DNA of 64,000 bases from Alteromonas marina. GTDB lineage: Bacteria > Pseudomonadota > Gammaproteobacteria > Enterobacterales > Alteromonadaceae. The notes beneath the pieces were generated by a model, which saw only the letters and a program-made list of their open reading frames with translations, ran no database searches and was not told the origin of the DNA. Below, piece after piece: positions 27,988 to 37,594 of the stretch. The position numbers and the translations under genes were made by a program. The stretch's first letter is position 1, and each line of letters starts with the position of its first letter. The DNA lies in assembly GCF_000808575.1 (NCBI RefSeq), contig NZ_JWLW01000066.1:1-64000 (forward strand). The letters run 5' to 3'.

Positions 27988-28932
27988 ATGCTAATGGGTA
28001 AACTAAATATAGTCGGCGGCGGTGCCATAGGAAGCCTAATTGCTGCGAGCGCCCAGAAGAACGGCGTGCCGTATGACTGCTACCCCAGAGATATGAAAAC
28101 CATGCCGTCTTGCGCACATTGGCAAAACGGCCAAACCACTGCGCTAAAACCAGCCAAACCTTCACCTATTGTGTTACCTAAAAGTGATGTGCTGATATTC
28201 CCCTTAAAAGTATATCAACTTAAAGCAGCCTTAATGCAATGGCTTCCCTATCTCACGCAACAACCTACCGTAGTGCTACTGCACAACGGTATGGGTGGGC
28301 TTGAGGTCGCAAGAGATTTACTCGGCGGCGATTATCCTTTGCTTCTTGCTACAACCAGTCATGGCGCGTTAAAAGTAAGTACATCAAACGGTTTTCATGT
28401 TAAGTATACTGGCGTTGGCGCAACGCAAATTGGCGCGCCAAATGTAAATAAACCATCACCTCAAACTTTGACCGACCTTTCACAAATAGTGCCACAGCTA
28501 GCAAGCGCAATTGCCACGCTAGACAACGCACTTCCGCCGGTGCAATACCAAAGTAATATTCTAAAAGCACTATGGACGAAGCTTTCCGTTAATGCCGTGA
28601 TTAACCCACTAACGGCGCTTCACAATATCCAAAATAAGCACATTGCTAAGCCTGAATTTGAACAAAGCCGCATCGCAATTTGCGATGAGTTCACACAGGT
28701 AGCGAATGCTTACGGGCTAGATTTTGATGCACTGTCAGTTCATGAAAATGTGCTGTCTGTCGCCAAGGCGACCGGAGAAAACTACTCAAGTATGCATCAG
28801 GATGTTGCCCACGGTAGACAAACAGAAATAGACGCCATCAACGGTTACATTGTAGATATGGCAACAAAAAAGGGTATTCCCGTTCCCGAGAATACCCTTT
28901 TAGTAGAGCGTGTTAAGGCGCTGAAGCTTTAA
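27988..28932 (+). CDS. 2-Dehydropantoate 2-reductase (ketopantoate reductase)
   Basis: An NADPH-dependent reductase of the pantothenate/CoA pathway. The 314-residue protein has the Rossmann motif IVGGGAIGSLIAA at the N-terminus, LHNGMGG, and the C-terminal KLSVNAVINPLTAL and HEN/SSMHQDVAHGRQTEIDAINGYI motifs typical of PanE. The ATG at 27988 or the one two codons later may be used; neither has a strong ribosome site. A terminator-like hairpin lies inside its 3' end. It converges on lysS. Confidence 0.9.
   Translation: MLMGKLNIVGGGAIGSLIAASAQKNGVPYDCYPRDMKTMPSCAHWQNGQTTALKPAKPSPIVLPKSDVLIFPLKVYQLKAALMQWLPYLTQQPTVVLLHNGMGGLEVARDLLGGDYPLLLATTSHGALKVSTSNGFHVKYTGVGATQIGAPNVNKPSPQTLTDLSQIVPQLASAIATLDNALPPVQYQSNILKALWTKLSVNAVINPLTALHNIQNKHIAKPEFEQSRIAICDEFTQVANAYGLDFDALSVHENVLSVAKATGENYSSMHQDVAHGRQTEIDAINGYIVDMATKKGIPVPENTLLVERVKALKL
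28872..28902 (+). other. Terminator-like hairpin inside the end of the ketopantoate reductase gene
   Basis: GGGTATTC (28872-28879) pairs with GAATACCC (28890-28897), followed by TTTTAG, about 30 nt before the stop codon. The hairpin is read in frame as coding sequence; it may double as an early terminator. Confidence 0.4.
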
Positions 28933-28972
28933 CTGCGCCGAACACCTAAATCACGCTATTTAAGGATTAAAA

Positions 28973-30541
28973 TTATTCTTGTTCACCCGCTTCCTGCGCG
29001 TCTTTTGGCGCCTGAGGCTTCATGTGTGGGAACAAGATAACATCTTTAATGGTAGAGCTATCAGTAAATAGCATAGCTAGACGGTCAATACCGATACCTT
29101 CACCCGCCGTTGGCGGCAAGCCATATTCAAGGGCGCGGATGTAGTCATCGTCAAAGTGCATGGCTTCATCGTCGCCAGCGTCTTTCTCTTCAACCTGCTT
29201 CGCAAAACGTTCCGCCTGATCTTCTGGGTCGTTAAGCTCGCTAAAGCCATTCGCTAATTCACGTCCACCTACAAAGAACTCGAAGCGGTCTGTAATGAAT
29301 GGGTTGTTGTCGTTACGGCGCGCAAGCGGCGATACTTCCCACGGATACTCTGTAATAAACGTAGGTTGAATAAGCTTCTCTTCCGCTGTCGCTTCGAAGA
29401 TTTCGCAAAGATACTTACCCGCCCCCCAAATGCCGTCAACTTCAGGCTCTTTAATGTGAAGTTGTTTCGCCATTGCTTTAAGCGCGTCAAGGTTCGCCTC
29501 TGGGTCGCGGATAGCTTCTTCGTTAGCTTCTGGCCAGTACTTAAGAATAGCTTCGCCCATGCTTAAGCGGTCAAACGGCTTACCAAAATCGTATTCAACT
29601 TCAGACGTTACGTTGCCTTCAGCGTCTTTGGTTGTGTTTTTGATAATGCTTGTACCAAGAATATCTTCTGCCAGCGTGCGCAGCATATCTTCGGTAAGGT
29701 TCATCAGGTCATTATAGTCTGCATACGCTTGGTAGAATTCAAGCATAGTAAACTCTGGGTTGTGACGGGTTGATAAGCCTTCGTTACGGAAGTTACGGTT
29801 AATTTCGAATACACGCTCAAAACCACCAACCACTAGGCGCTTAAGGTAAAGCTCTGGTGCAATACGCAGGTACATATCGATATCTAACGCATTGTGGTGA
29901 GTCACAAACGGCTTCGCTGTCGCGCCACCAGGAATGACCTGAAGCATTGGGGTTTCTACTTCAAGGTAGTCACGTTCGGTAAGATAATTGCGAATACCGT
30001 TTACAATCTTGCTACGGATCATGAACGTTTTGCGCGTTTGTTCACTTGTGATCAAATCAACGTAGCGCTGGCGATATTTTGTTTCTTGGTCGCTCAATCC
30101 GTGGAATTTTTCTGGCAATGGACGAAGTGCTTTGGTTAGCAACTCGTATTGCTCCATGTTCACGTAAAGGTCGCCTTTACCTGACTTATGTAGGTCACCC
30201 GCCACGCCAATAATGTCACCAATATCCAGTGCACCATATTTTGCTTTAAGCGCTTTTTGCGTGTCTTTATCTGCGTATGCCTGAATACGACCAGTCATAT
30301 CTTGAAGCAGCATAAAAGGGCCACGCTTTGCCATAATACGGCCAGCGATGCTTACTTTGTTACCCTGCTCTTGTAGCGTTTCTTTGTCGAATTCACCGAA
30401 CTTAGCTTGAAGCTCATCCGCATAGTTTTCGCGACGGAAGCTGTTTGGGAAACCGTTTGCACGGCACTGCTCGCGAATAGCGCTTAGCTTTGCACGGCGC
30501 TCTGCAATCAATTTGTTATCGTCTGTTTGTTGGTCAGTCAT
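28973..30541 (-). CDS. lysS: Lysyl-tRNA synthetase, class II
   Basis: Charges tRNA-Lys with lysine. The 522-residue protein has an N-terminal OB-fold anticodon domain (about 60-165, [19 protein letters not shown]) and a class II core with motif 1 and 2 ([30 protein letters not shown]) and motif 3 ([13 protein letters not shown]) near the C-terminus. It follows prfB by 23 nt, the conserved prfB-lysS operon. Confidence 0.98.
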   Translation of the reverse strand: MTDQQTDDNKLIAERRAKLSAIREQCRANGFPNSFRRENYADELQAKFGEFDKETLQEQGNKVSIAGRIMAKRGPFMLLQDMTGRIQAYADKDTQKALKAKYGALDIGDIIGVAGDLHKSGKGDLYVNMEQYELLTKALRPLPEKFHGLSDQETKYRQRYVDLITSEQTRKTFMIRSKIVNGIRNYLTERDYLEVETPMLQVIPGGATAKPFVTHHNALDIDMYLRIAPELYLKRLVVGGFERVFEINRNFRNEGLSTRHNPEFTMLEFYQAYADYNDLMNLTEDMLRTLAEDILGTSIIKNTTKDAEGNVTSEVEYDFGKPFDRLSMGEAILKYWPEANEEAIRDPEANLDALKAMAKQLHIKEPEVDGIWGAGKYLCEIFEATAEEKLIQPTFITEYPWEVSPLARRNDNNPFITDRFEFFVGGRELANGFSELNDPEDQAERFAKQVEEKDAGDDEAMHFDDDYIRALEYGLPPTAGEGIGIDRLAMLFTDSSTIKDVILFPHMKPQAPKDAQEAGEQE

Positions 30542-30564
30542 AACCTTTCACTTCGTTGTTCGGT

Positions 30565-31663
30565 TTACAGCCCAGATTTCAGGCTGGCTTCAATAAATTT
30601 GTCCAAGTCGCCATCCAGCACGGCTTGAGTGTTGCGTGTTTCTACGCCAGTGCGCAAATCTTTAATGCGAGAGTCGTCCAAAACGTAAGAGCGTATTTGG
30701 CTTCCCCAGCCGATATCAGACTTGCTGTCTTCCATCGCTTGTTTTTCGGCGTTTTGTTTTTGCAGTTCAAACTCATAAAGTTTGGCTTTTAACTGCTTCA
30801 TCGCCTGATCTTTGTTTTTGTGCTGCGAGCGGTCGTTCTGACACTGCACCACAATGCCCGTAGGTTCATGGGTAATACGTACCGCTGAATCCGTTCTGTT
30901 TACGTGCTGACCACCCGCGCCCGATGCGCGATAGGTGTCTATACGTAAATCAGACGGGTTAATTTCAATATCGATGTCGTCATCAATTTCAGGATATACG
31001 AACGCAGATGAAAACGACGTATGACGGCGATTACCCGAGTCAAACGGCGATTTCCGTACCAAGCGGTGCACGCCTGTTTCTGTGCGTAGCCAGCCAAACG
31101 CATATTCGCCCTGAACGCGCAGCGTAGCACTTTTAATGCCCGCGACTTCGCCTTCTGACACTTCAATAAGTTCCGTTTTGAAACCGTGCGCTTCGCCCCA
31201 ACGCAAATACATGCGCAGCAGCATATTGGCCCAATCTTGTGCTTCTGTACCACCAGAGCCCGACTGAATATCAATATAGCAGTCGTTTTCGTCGTTAGGG
31301 CCAGAAAACATGCGGCGAAACTCAAGCACTTCTAGCTGCTCAATTAAGCCTTCAAGCTCACTTTGGGCCTCAACGAAGGTATCTTCATCTTCGGCTTCAA
31401 CGGCCAATTCAACGAGACCTTCAACGTCTTCAGTTCCCTGATCGAGCTTGTGGATCGTCTCTACGATTTGCTCCAAGGCCACTTTTTCTTTGCCAAGGGC
31501 CTGCGCTCTGTCTGGCTCATTCCAAACGTCAGGACTTTCTAACTCTCGGCTAACTTCTTCTAAACGCTCTGACTTTGCATCAAAGTCAAAGATACCCCCT
31601 AAGCGCTTCAGTGCGCTCGCGGATATCTTTTATCGCATTCATAACGGGGTTTATTTCAAACAT
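30565..31663 (-). CDS. prfB: Peptide chain release factor 2, with programmed +1 frameshift
   Basis: Release factor for UGA and UAA stops, about 365 residues, the usual length. The gene begins with ATG at 31663 ([25 protein letters not shown]) and reaches an in-frame TGA at 31588-31586. The sequence there is AGGGGGTATCTTTGAC, the canonical RF2 autoregulatory site: an internal Shine-Dalgarno-like AGGGGG three bases before CTT-TGA-C. A +1 shift joins it to the long frame ([12 protein letters not shown]...). The main frame has the catalytic GGQ ([19 protein letters not shown]) and the SPF anticodon motif. It is co-transcribed with lysS. Confidence 0.98.
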
Positions 31664-31974
31664 AGTCCGCTTATTTCGTTAAAAATTTAAGACCGCGGAT
31701 AGTACCGAATTTGAAGGAATTTTGATAGGGGTTGGCGCAAATATTGCGACACTGTATTTGTGCAAATTTTCGTATGTATTTTAAGCGCCCTCGTTGAAGC
31801 GAACATTTTTGCCGTTCAATGGCGCGCACCGACTATTGGGAAGGCTGTCTTAGCCCATACGAATAGAGTAAATATTTGAAAAGGCAGCCTTCAGCTGCAC
31901 TAGTTTAGAGCATTATTGCTTATTGTCACGTGCGTTTAGTGTGCGAATTGTTTGGTAAATCTTTTAGGAAAAGT
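31664..31974. other. Intergenic region between prfB and a small membrane gene
   Basis: Holds the divergent promoters of prfB and the 31975 gene. An imperfect inverted pair AAGGCTG...CAGCCTT lies around 31840-31895. No credible coding frame or RNA gene was seen. Confidence 0.5.
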
Positions 31975-32193
31975 ATGTCGTTCAATAATTTGTCTTATGC
32001 CGTTATCGGCGTACTTCTCGGTCTTTTTGTATTGGCCTTGGGCCAACTCGTCGATTGCCAGAACCTTGCGGGGGCAACGATGGCGTTGCAGTGCCCCAAC
32101 GGCACGCCCATTTCTAAAATGTGGCTTGCCACGTCAATGCTAATAGCGGGAAGCGGAATTTTCACTTGGCTATATCGCAATCGTAAATATTAA
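31975..32193 (+). CDS. Small two-helix membrane protein of unknown function
   Basis: A 72-residue protein starting MSFNNLSYAVIGVLL with two transmembrane helices (about 8-24 and 48-64) and two cysteines in the intervening loop (VDCQN and ALQCP), which in the periplasm could form a disulfide. The ATG at 31975 has TTAGGA upstream; the frame is open 45 nt further but without a ribosome site. I do not recognise the family. Confidence 0.65.
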   Translation: MSFNNLSYAVIGVLLGLFVLALGQLVDCQNLAGATMALQCPNGTPISKMWLATSMLIAGSGIFTWLYRNRKY

Positions 32194-32244
32194 CCGTAAA
32201 GTGCAGAAATGACTCGTAAAATGAGACAGACACTCCACTAAAGT

Positions 32245-33646
32245 GACAGGCATAAACAATTCTTTAGCAAGACAGGCATTGTGCAACTAGAAGACGAAAT
32301 GAGGTTGGACTCTTAAAGTCCATGAAATTATAGTCGATGATAGCTGATGCCTGTCCGAGCAACTTGTAAGCTTACGAAATATCAGTAAATAGCAAACTAA
32401 CTAAACTGTTGGACAGTTTTAGGTACATGAAAATTGGCGATGAGTAGTTTGTAACGAGTTCAGCCTAGCAATCTTAAAGCGTTTTGGCGACCATGAATCC
32501 TTTTTAAGTTTTGATTAAGAGCATATCGCTCGAGGTTTATAAGCCTTCCAGCAGCGTGCTTAAAGCGTCTTTCAAACTGAGTGGTTAAATTTAACCATTG
32601 CTCTAATTCGATATTTAAGCGTGTAAGAACTAGAGGCAAATCCTGCTCAACACTACCCCGTTTATTTGGCTGAAGAGTTCGACTTGATGCATCTATAAGC
32701 TGAAGGTAATCTACAAAGGTAAAAGGTAAACTACTCGCCATCTCTTGGTTAGGCTTCGCCATGAATGGCATCAGTCTTTTTGGTTTTTTTCCCGCTTTGG
32801 CCGCCTGAACTCTATATTTAATACTAGTGTAGCCAGACTCTTCAGGAGTTTTTGCCAATTTTGCTCTCACTGGGTTTAAATCGACATATGCCATGCATGC
32901 AGCAAGAGCAGATTCATCTAATAACGCTTGTGACTTAAACCGCCCCTCCCAGAAATGTCCTGTACAGTCGTCCTCTTTGTTAGCAGCTCGAGCGATATAC
33001 TCATTCAGTGCGCGCATAAACCAACTGATATCAAATAGTCGTTTGCGCCACACTTCTGCAGTCAATCGTACAGTTTCGATTTGCATTTCGCTTAAATCTT
33101 TCCTCGACATAGGGGACAAATATAGCCGTGTAAGTGAGGTTCCCTTGAATAGGCAGTGCCAGCGCTGGATGATGTCTTCCGTACTGAGTGATTCTGCTTG
33201 ATTTTTAGATACATGCAGCACTAGGTGAGTGTGATTGCTCATTACTGCGTAAGCACAAACATCAATAGTGAATACGGTACTCAGAAAGTGAATTCTGTCT
33301 TCTACCCACTTACGTCGATGTTCAAAGCTTTTGCCATTTTCTTCACCACATAAATAAGCACGGCGAACACAGCGTGAAACACAGTGATAATAAGGCGTAT
33401 CATTTAAACTAATCTGCGAATTTCTGGCTTTAGGCATAGCGTTTTTCTAACTTGATTGACTCTTCAAGATAGTGAATCGCCATTCACTGGAAAAAAAGTG
33501 TACAGAGGTACAGATTTGAGAGTTTCAGAGCAGCAGATCATTGCCTGTCACATTATTCCTTCCCCCCTCTTTTGTAGCTTTTGTGATGCCTGTCTCATTA
33601 ATTACCTCTGGGTTTTCGCTCTATTACAGCATTTTTAGTGCCTGTC
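32245..33646. repeat. Six copies of an 8-bp motif flanking the Y1 transposase gene
   Basis: GACAGGCA occurs at 32245 and 32271 and its complement TGCCTGTC at 32348 on the left; TGCCTGTC occurs at 33542, 33587 and 33639 on the right. Flanks extend the right-hand copies to roughly TGCCTGTC(A/T)C(A/G)TT. None was noted elsewhere in the window in such density. They are probably recognition sites or remnants of elements mobilised by the transposase. Confidence 0.7.
32460..33437 (-). mobile_element. REP-associated tyrosine (Y1/HUH) transposase
   Basis: A single-strand transposase-like nuclease of the IS200/IS605 superfamily, RAYT group. The 325-residue protein begins MPKARNSQISLNDTPYYHC, as this group usually does, and has the HUH-type motif in VMSNHTHLVLHV (about 67-77), a WFMRALNEYIARAAN segment with the likely catalytic tyrosine, and GHFWEGRFKSQALLDE, the family signature. 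No terminal insertion-sequence ends or target duplication are visible, as expected for RAYTs. It is flanked by TGCCTGTC motifs. The frame is intact. Confidence 0.9.
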
Positions 33647-33849
33647 TCGTTTGGTTTTCTTTTAACAAAGCACTTTTGCATTTTTCACAAAAGTACCGGC
33701 ACATTTCGACGACGTTATCCCAAATTTCATGCATCTCCTCTTGACGCAGAAAAAATTAAGCTTACACTTGTTCGCTGAATTGGCGTACAAGTGTAAGCTA
33801 AAATATTTCTATCCTTTTTGTATTTAAGATATTCCGACGAAATACAGGT
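33438..33849. other. Region between the transposase and the desaturase operon
   Basis: The left part holds three TGCCTGTC repeats; the right part holds the paired palindromic operators at 33759-33799 and presumably the promoter of the 33850 operon. Two 60-70-residue forward frames here are not supported. Confidence 0.55.
33759..33799 (+). promoter_or_regulatory. Double FabR/DesT-like operator
   Basis: AGCTTACACTTGTTCGCT (33759-33776) and GGCGTACAAGTGTAAGCT (33782-33799) each fit the palindrome AGCnnACAnnTGTnnGCT, the second with one mismatch, and centres are 23 bp apart. Together they form a perfect 13-bp inverted repeat (AGCTTACACTTGT/ACAAGTGTAAGCT). From memory this resembles sites of TetR-type regulators of unsaturated fatty acid synthesis, which suits the desaturase operon 51 nt downstream. 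Confidence 0.6.
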
Positions 33850-34920
33850 GTGATTTATACATTGAAACTATTACTCGATAAATTCACTGATCGCATTTTT
33901 CACCATGCCTCTTGGAAGGGCTACTGGGAAGTGCTGATGCAGCAAGTTAGACCCGCGTGGCGCGATGGGCATTTCAGAGCTAGGGTTGTGACCGTAAAAA
34001 AACTGAGCACGGATATGCTCGAGGTGTTACTTATGCCAGAGAGGTCTTGGCCAACGCATGTTGCAGGGCAGCATATCGCATTAACCATAGAAATTAATGG
34101 CAGGCTCACCACTCGCGTGTTTACCATAGCGAGTGGTGCTAACACCCGACAAAAAGAAAAGCAGATTCGCCTTGTAACCAAGGTTAAAGCTCAGGGCGCA
34201 TTAACACCTTATCTTCACTCTTGTGTGCCTAATCAATGGGTAAATATCTCAGCCCCTATGGGGAAATTTATCTGGCCGAAGGTTAAAAAGCCTCTTCTTA
34301 TGATAGCGGGCGGCTCGGGTATAACCCCTTTCATTGCCATGCTTGACGATGCCGTCAACAACGCGCAGCTACACCATACACAGGTACACTTACTTTATTT
34401 TGCTAAGCCAGACGAGCATGTATTGCTCAATGAATTATCAGCGTTCAGCAAACGCTGTGAGCACTTCACCTATGATGTTTTAACTAAGCAAAAAGACGGA
34501 GACGTAGAAGCGCATTTGTGTAACTTTGCCAATGCACACTGGTTAGTGTGTGGTCCACATGCCATGTTCGAGCAAGTTGAAAGTTATGCAAAAACGATCA
34601 ACGTGCCTGTTTCGAGCGAGCACTTCGCTGCGCTTCCTGTGGTGAGCAACACCAGCCTTACCGAAAACGAAACCTTCTCTTTAGTTCACAATGGCCAATC
34701 TTTGGCTATCGACAATCAGCAAACCCTGCTTTCACAGCTTCAACAAGCAGAGCAACCTGTGACCTATGGCTGTGGAATGGGAATCTGTCATCAATGTCAA
34801 TGTGTTAAAAAACGGGGCGTAGTGAGAGATACCCGCACGGGTGAGCTTTCAGATAGCGCAGAGCAACTTATTCAACTGTGTGTATCACAAGCCGTTACTG
34901 ATTTGGAGATTCAACTATGA
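33850..34920 (+). CDS. Flavin reductase with C-terminal 2Fe-2S ferredoxin domain (desaturase electron donor)
   Basis: Transfers electrons from NADPH to the downstream desaturase. The 356-residue protein has an FAD-binding domain (about 40-145, with TRVFTIAS), an NAD(P)-binding domain (LLMIAGGSGITPFIAML, about 155-170) and a C-terminal plant-type ferredoxin domain with cluster cysteines in YGCGMGICHQCQC and a last cysteine in IQLCVSQA. The start is a GTG with a weak site. It overlaps the desaturase by 4 nt. This pair matches the oxidoreductase-desaturase operons known in Pseudomonas. Confidence 0.9.
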   Translation: MIYTLKLLLDKFTDRIFHHASWKGYWEVLMQQVRPAWRDGHFRARVVTVKKLSTDMLEVLLMPERSWPTHVAGQHIALTIEINGRLTTRVFTIASGANTRQKEKQIRLVTKVKAQGALTPYLHSCVPNQWVNISAPMGKFIWPKVKKPLLMIAGGSGITPFIAMLDDAVNNAQLHHTQVHLLYFAKPDEHVLLNELSAFSKRCEHFTYDVLTKQKDGDVEAHLCNFANAHWLVCGPHAMFEQVESYAKTINVPVSSEHFAALPVVSNTSLTENETFSLVHNGQSLAIDNQQTLLSQLQQAEQPVTYGCGMGICHQCQCVKKRGVVRDTRTGELSDSAEQLIQLCVSQAVTDLEIQL

Positions 34921-36071
34921 ACACCAGCGTTGCAATAGACAACCAACACCGTGAAGAAGCCATCGAACAAGCGCATTTTCCGATAAGTGGAACCAAAGCA
35001 ATTCGGTCAACGAGCACTAAAGAGAAACCGAACTACGAGTTACTTGCCGCCCAGCTTGATGAAATTAAAGCTGACATTAAACGAAAAGTGGGTGCTGAAG
35101 ATGCGGCGTATATCCGACGTATTATTCTTGTTCAGCGTATTTGTGAATGGAGCGGCCGGATACTCCTGATGTTGGGATTCATTCAACCGCTGCTCTGGGT
35201 TGCCGGCGTATTGAGTTTAGCTACAGCAAAAATTCTCGATAATATGGAAATAGGCCACAACGTGATGCACGGCCAGTACGATTGGATGAACGACAAACAC
35301 ATTAATTCGAAAGGCTATGAGTGGGATATTGCCTGTGATGGTGCGAGTTGGAATCGGGTTCACAATTATGAGCATCACACGTATACCAATATTATTGGGA
35401 AAGACAGAGACTTTGGCTACGGCTTGCTTCGCCTGTCTAACGATTTTAAATGGCGTGTAAAAAACTTATGGCAGGTTGCGACTTACATCGTACTTAGTGT
35501 TTTATTTCAGTGGGGTGTGTCGTATCACGAAATGGCCGCTGAGCGGGTCTTTTTTGGAAAAAAGAAGGACAACCGTAAGAACCAAGTTACCCATAATGAA
35601 CTTAAGAAACGCTTTTTTAGTAAAGGCGCACGTCAGTTAGTAAAAGATTATGTACTATTTCCTTTGTTAGCTGGGCCGTTATTTTTATGGGTATTTACCG
35701 GCAACCTTATCGCCAATTTGCTACGCAATTTATGGACATCTACTATTATCTTTTGCGGCCATTTCACTGGCGACGTGGAAACGTTTAAACAAGAAGATTG
35801 TGTTAATGAAACCCGAGGGCAATGGTACTACCGACAAGCGCTGGGCTCGTCGAACATAAAGGGCGGAAACCTGTTTCACGTGCTTACTGGGCATTTAAGC
35901 TTTCAAATTGAGCACCACCTGTTTCCAGATATCCCAGCCAGACGCTACCGAGAGATGGCGCCCAAGGTAAAAGCCGTATTCGAAGAACACGGCATGCACT
36001 ACAACACTGGCGGCTTTTTAAAACAATACGCCAGCGTGTTAAAGCGCATTATTCGCTACTCTTTCCCTTAA
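34917..36071 (+). CDS. Membrane fatty acid desaturase
   Basis: A di-iron integral membrane acyl desaturase introducing double bonds into fatty acyl chains. The 384-residue protein has the three histidine boxes: EIGHNVMHGQYDW (about 117-122), HNYEHHTYTN (about 152) and the C-terminal QIEHHLFPDIP (about 330), plus long hydrophobic segments. The ATG overlaps the upstream stop (ATGA), indicating coupled translation with its electron donor. Its end overlaps the convergent DUF2177 gene by 23 nt. Confidence 0.93.
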   Translation: MNTSVAIDNQHREEAIEQAHFPISGTKAIRSTSTKEKPNYELLAAQLDEIKADIKRKVGAEDAAYIRRIILVQRICEWSGRILLMLGFIQPLLWVAGVLSLATAKILDNMEIGHNVMHGQYDWMNDKHINSKGYEWDIACDGASWNRVHNYEHHTYTNIIGKDRDFGYGLLRLSNDFKWRVKNLWQVATYIVLSVLFQWGVSYHEMAAERVFFGKKKDNRKNQVTHNELKKRFFSKGARQLVKDYVLFPLLAGPLFLWVFTGNLIANLLRNLWTSTIIFCGHFTGDVETFKQEDCVNETRGQWYYRQALGSSNIKGGNLFHVLTGHLSFQIEHHLFPDIPARRYREMAPKVKAVFEEHGMHYNTGGFLKQYASVLKRIIRYSFP

Positions 36072-36486
36072 CCAGTTGAAACCCTAACCAGCCGGCCATG
36101 GCGCTTGCGCTGGTTAGGCACGTGCCCCACGCCCAATCAATCAACATGATAAACAAAGTAAAACCTTCAATTATGCTGTACGACGTTAAATTGTAGGCGC
36201 CATAACTGGCCAACCCTAGAAGCGCGCCATCGATCCCTGCATAAAGTAACGACTTATCTCTGTTCGCCACCACAGCAAGTACAAACACCACACATCCATA
36301 CATGAGGTAAAAAACCACCCAAGGCCACGTGATAAATTGACTTCTAAGCAGAGGAGCCATTTCACTTTGATACCAGCCATCCGCAATAACGCCAAGCCAC
36401 AAGAAGTCGAGCACACCAAAACACACAAAGATTGCAATTAACGACACGACGATATTTTTCGCAAAGCGAATGATGTTGGAAAGCAT
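36049..36486 (-). CDS. DUF2177 family membrane protein
   Basis: A 145-residue integral membrane protein with about four helices. The pattern FGVLDFLWLGVIADGWY near the N-terminus and YGAYNLTSYSIIEGFTLFIMLIDWAWGT towards the end is typical of DUF2177. Function unknown. It converges on and overlaps the desaturase gene, so the two transcripts may interfere. Confidence 0.85.
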   Translation of the reverse strand: MLSNIIRFAKNIVVSLIAIFVCFGVLDFLWLGVIADGWYQSEMAPLLRSQFITWPWVVFYLMYGCVVFVLAVVANRDKSLLYAGIDGALLGLASYGAYNLTSYSIIEGFTLFIMLIDWAWGTCLTSASAMAGWLGFQLVKGKSSE

Positions 36487-36629
36487 GGAACCTATCCCTG
36501 TAAATAAGCAAATTGCGGATGCAAGTGATTTAAAATATGAATACGCAAGTGTTGCACAATAAGCGCATCACTTGAATGATAATTCAAGGTAATGCGCATG
36601 GGATGGTAATTCACTTAGCTTTTAAATAC

Positions 36630-37487
36630 TCAGCTTTTCTTTTTCGCAGCAAGTGTTGCACGCAGAGTTGCAGTTGGACGACCAAGTAGCGATGATAAGG
36701 TGCCGCTATTATCTTGGAGCCACCCCGAGGCGGCGTAATGCTCTGAATCTGCTAATGCTGCTGCCATACCTTCAGGCAGCCCAGCTTTAATGAGTGCTTC
36801 TCTATAAGCGCTCTCATCCATGTCTAAAAAACCAATATCTTCGCCGGTAATTTCAGATAGGGTGGAAGCATACTCCATTAGCGTAAAGCCCGTGTCGCCA
36901 GCAAGCTCATAAATTTTGCCTGTTTGATTTTGCGATGATAGAAGAACGGCCACTGCGGCGTCTGCATAATCTTGTCGGCTAGCGGTAGACAAAACTCCCT
37001 GCTTTGCAGCGCCTGCCACCGCTCCCATCTGCAGTACGCTGTCTACATTATCGGTGTAATTTTCCGTGTACCACCCATTTCGAAGAAACACGAAAGGCGC
37101 TGACACATTTTTAAAGTAAGCCTCGGTTTGTTTATGTTCTTGCGCTAACAGCAAAGGAGACGTATCAGCTTTCAACAAACTGGTATAAGCAATGAGGCTA
37201 ACGTTTTGTGCCATAGCTGCATCTATTACCGCTTTGTGCTGCTCAAAGCGTTTCCCAAACTCTGTACCTGATATTAGCAACAACTTCTCAACACCCTCAA
37301 AAGCTGACTTAAGCGTTTCCGGGTTGTTATAGTCGGCCTGTCGTACTGCTACTCCCAACTGCTTTAATGCGTGTGCGTTATCAGGGTTGCGCACTAGTGC
37401 AACAATTGTGTTTGCCTTCTCTGTATTAAGCAGTGTTTGAATAACTTTTTGACCTAATTGTCCGTTAGCGCCGGTTACTGCAATCAT
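36630..37487 (-). CDS. NAD(P)-binding NmrA-like oxidoreductase, QorB-like
   Basis: A short-chain/NmrA-type Rossmann protein of 285 residues resembling the quinone oxidoreductase QorB. The nucleotide motif AVTGANGQLGQKV (TGxxGxxG) opens the protein; LRNGWYTENY and RQDYADAAVAVL in the middle are typical of this group, which lacks the classical YxxxK. It lies divergent from a LysR regulator at 107 nt, the common regulator-target layout. Confidence 0.88.
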   Translation of the reverse strand: MIAVTGANGQLGQKVIQTLLNTEKANTIVALVRNPDNAHALKQLGVAVRQADYNNPETLKSAFEGVEKLLLISGTEFGKRFEQHKAVIDAAMAQNVSLIAYTSLLKADTSPLLLAQEHKQTEAYFKNVSAPFVFLRNGWYTENYTDNVDSVLQMGAVAGAAKQGVLSTASRQDYADAAVAVLLSSQNQTGKIYELAGDTGFTLMEYASTLSEITGEDIGFLDMDESAYREALIKAGLPEGMAAALADSEHYAASGWLQDNSGTLSSLLGRPTATLRATLAAKKKS

Positions 37488-37594
37488 AATCTATCCTCTA
37501 TCAATTAAATGAGTACTGGTTGAACACAGAGGTGATTATGTGCGTGAAACACTGTTATGATAAGTAGACATATACAGAATGAATTGTTACGAAT

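Noticed and set aside
33456..33744. Short forward ORFs between the transposase and the desaturase operon
   Set aside because: They overlap the TGCCTGTC repeats, lack ribosome sites and resemble no protein.
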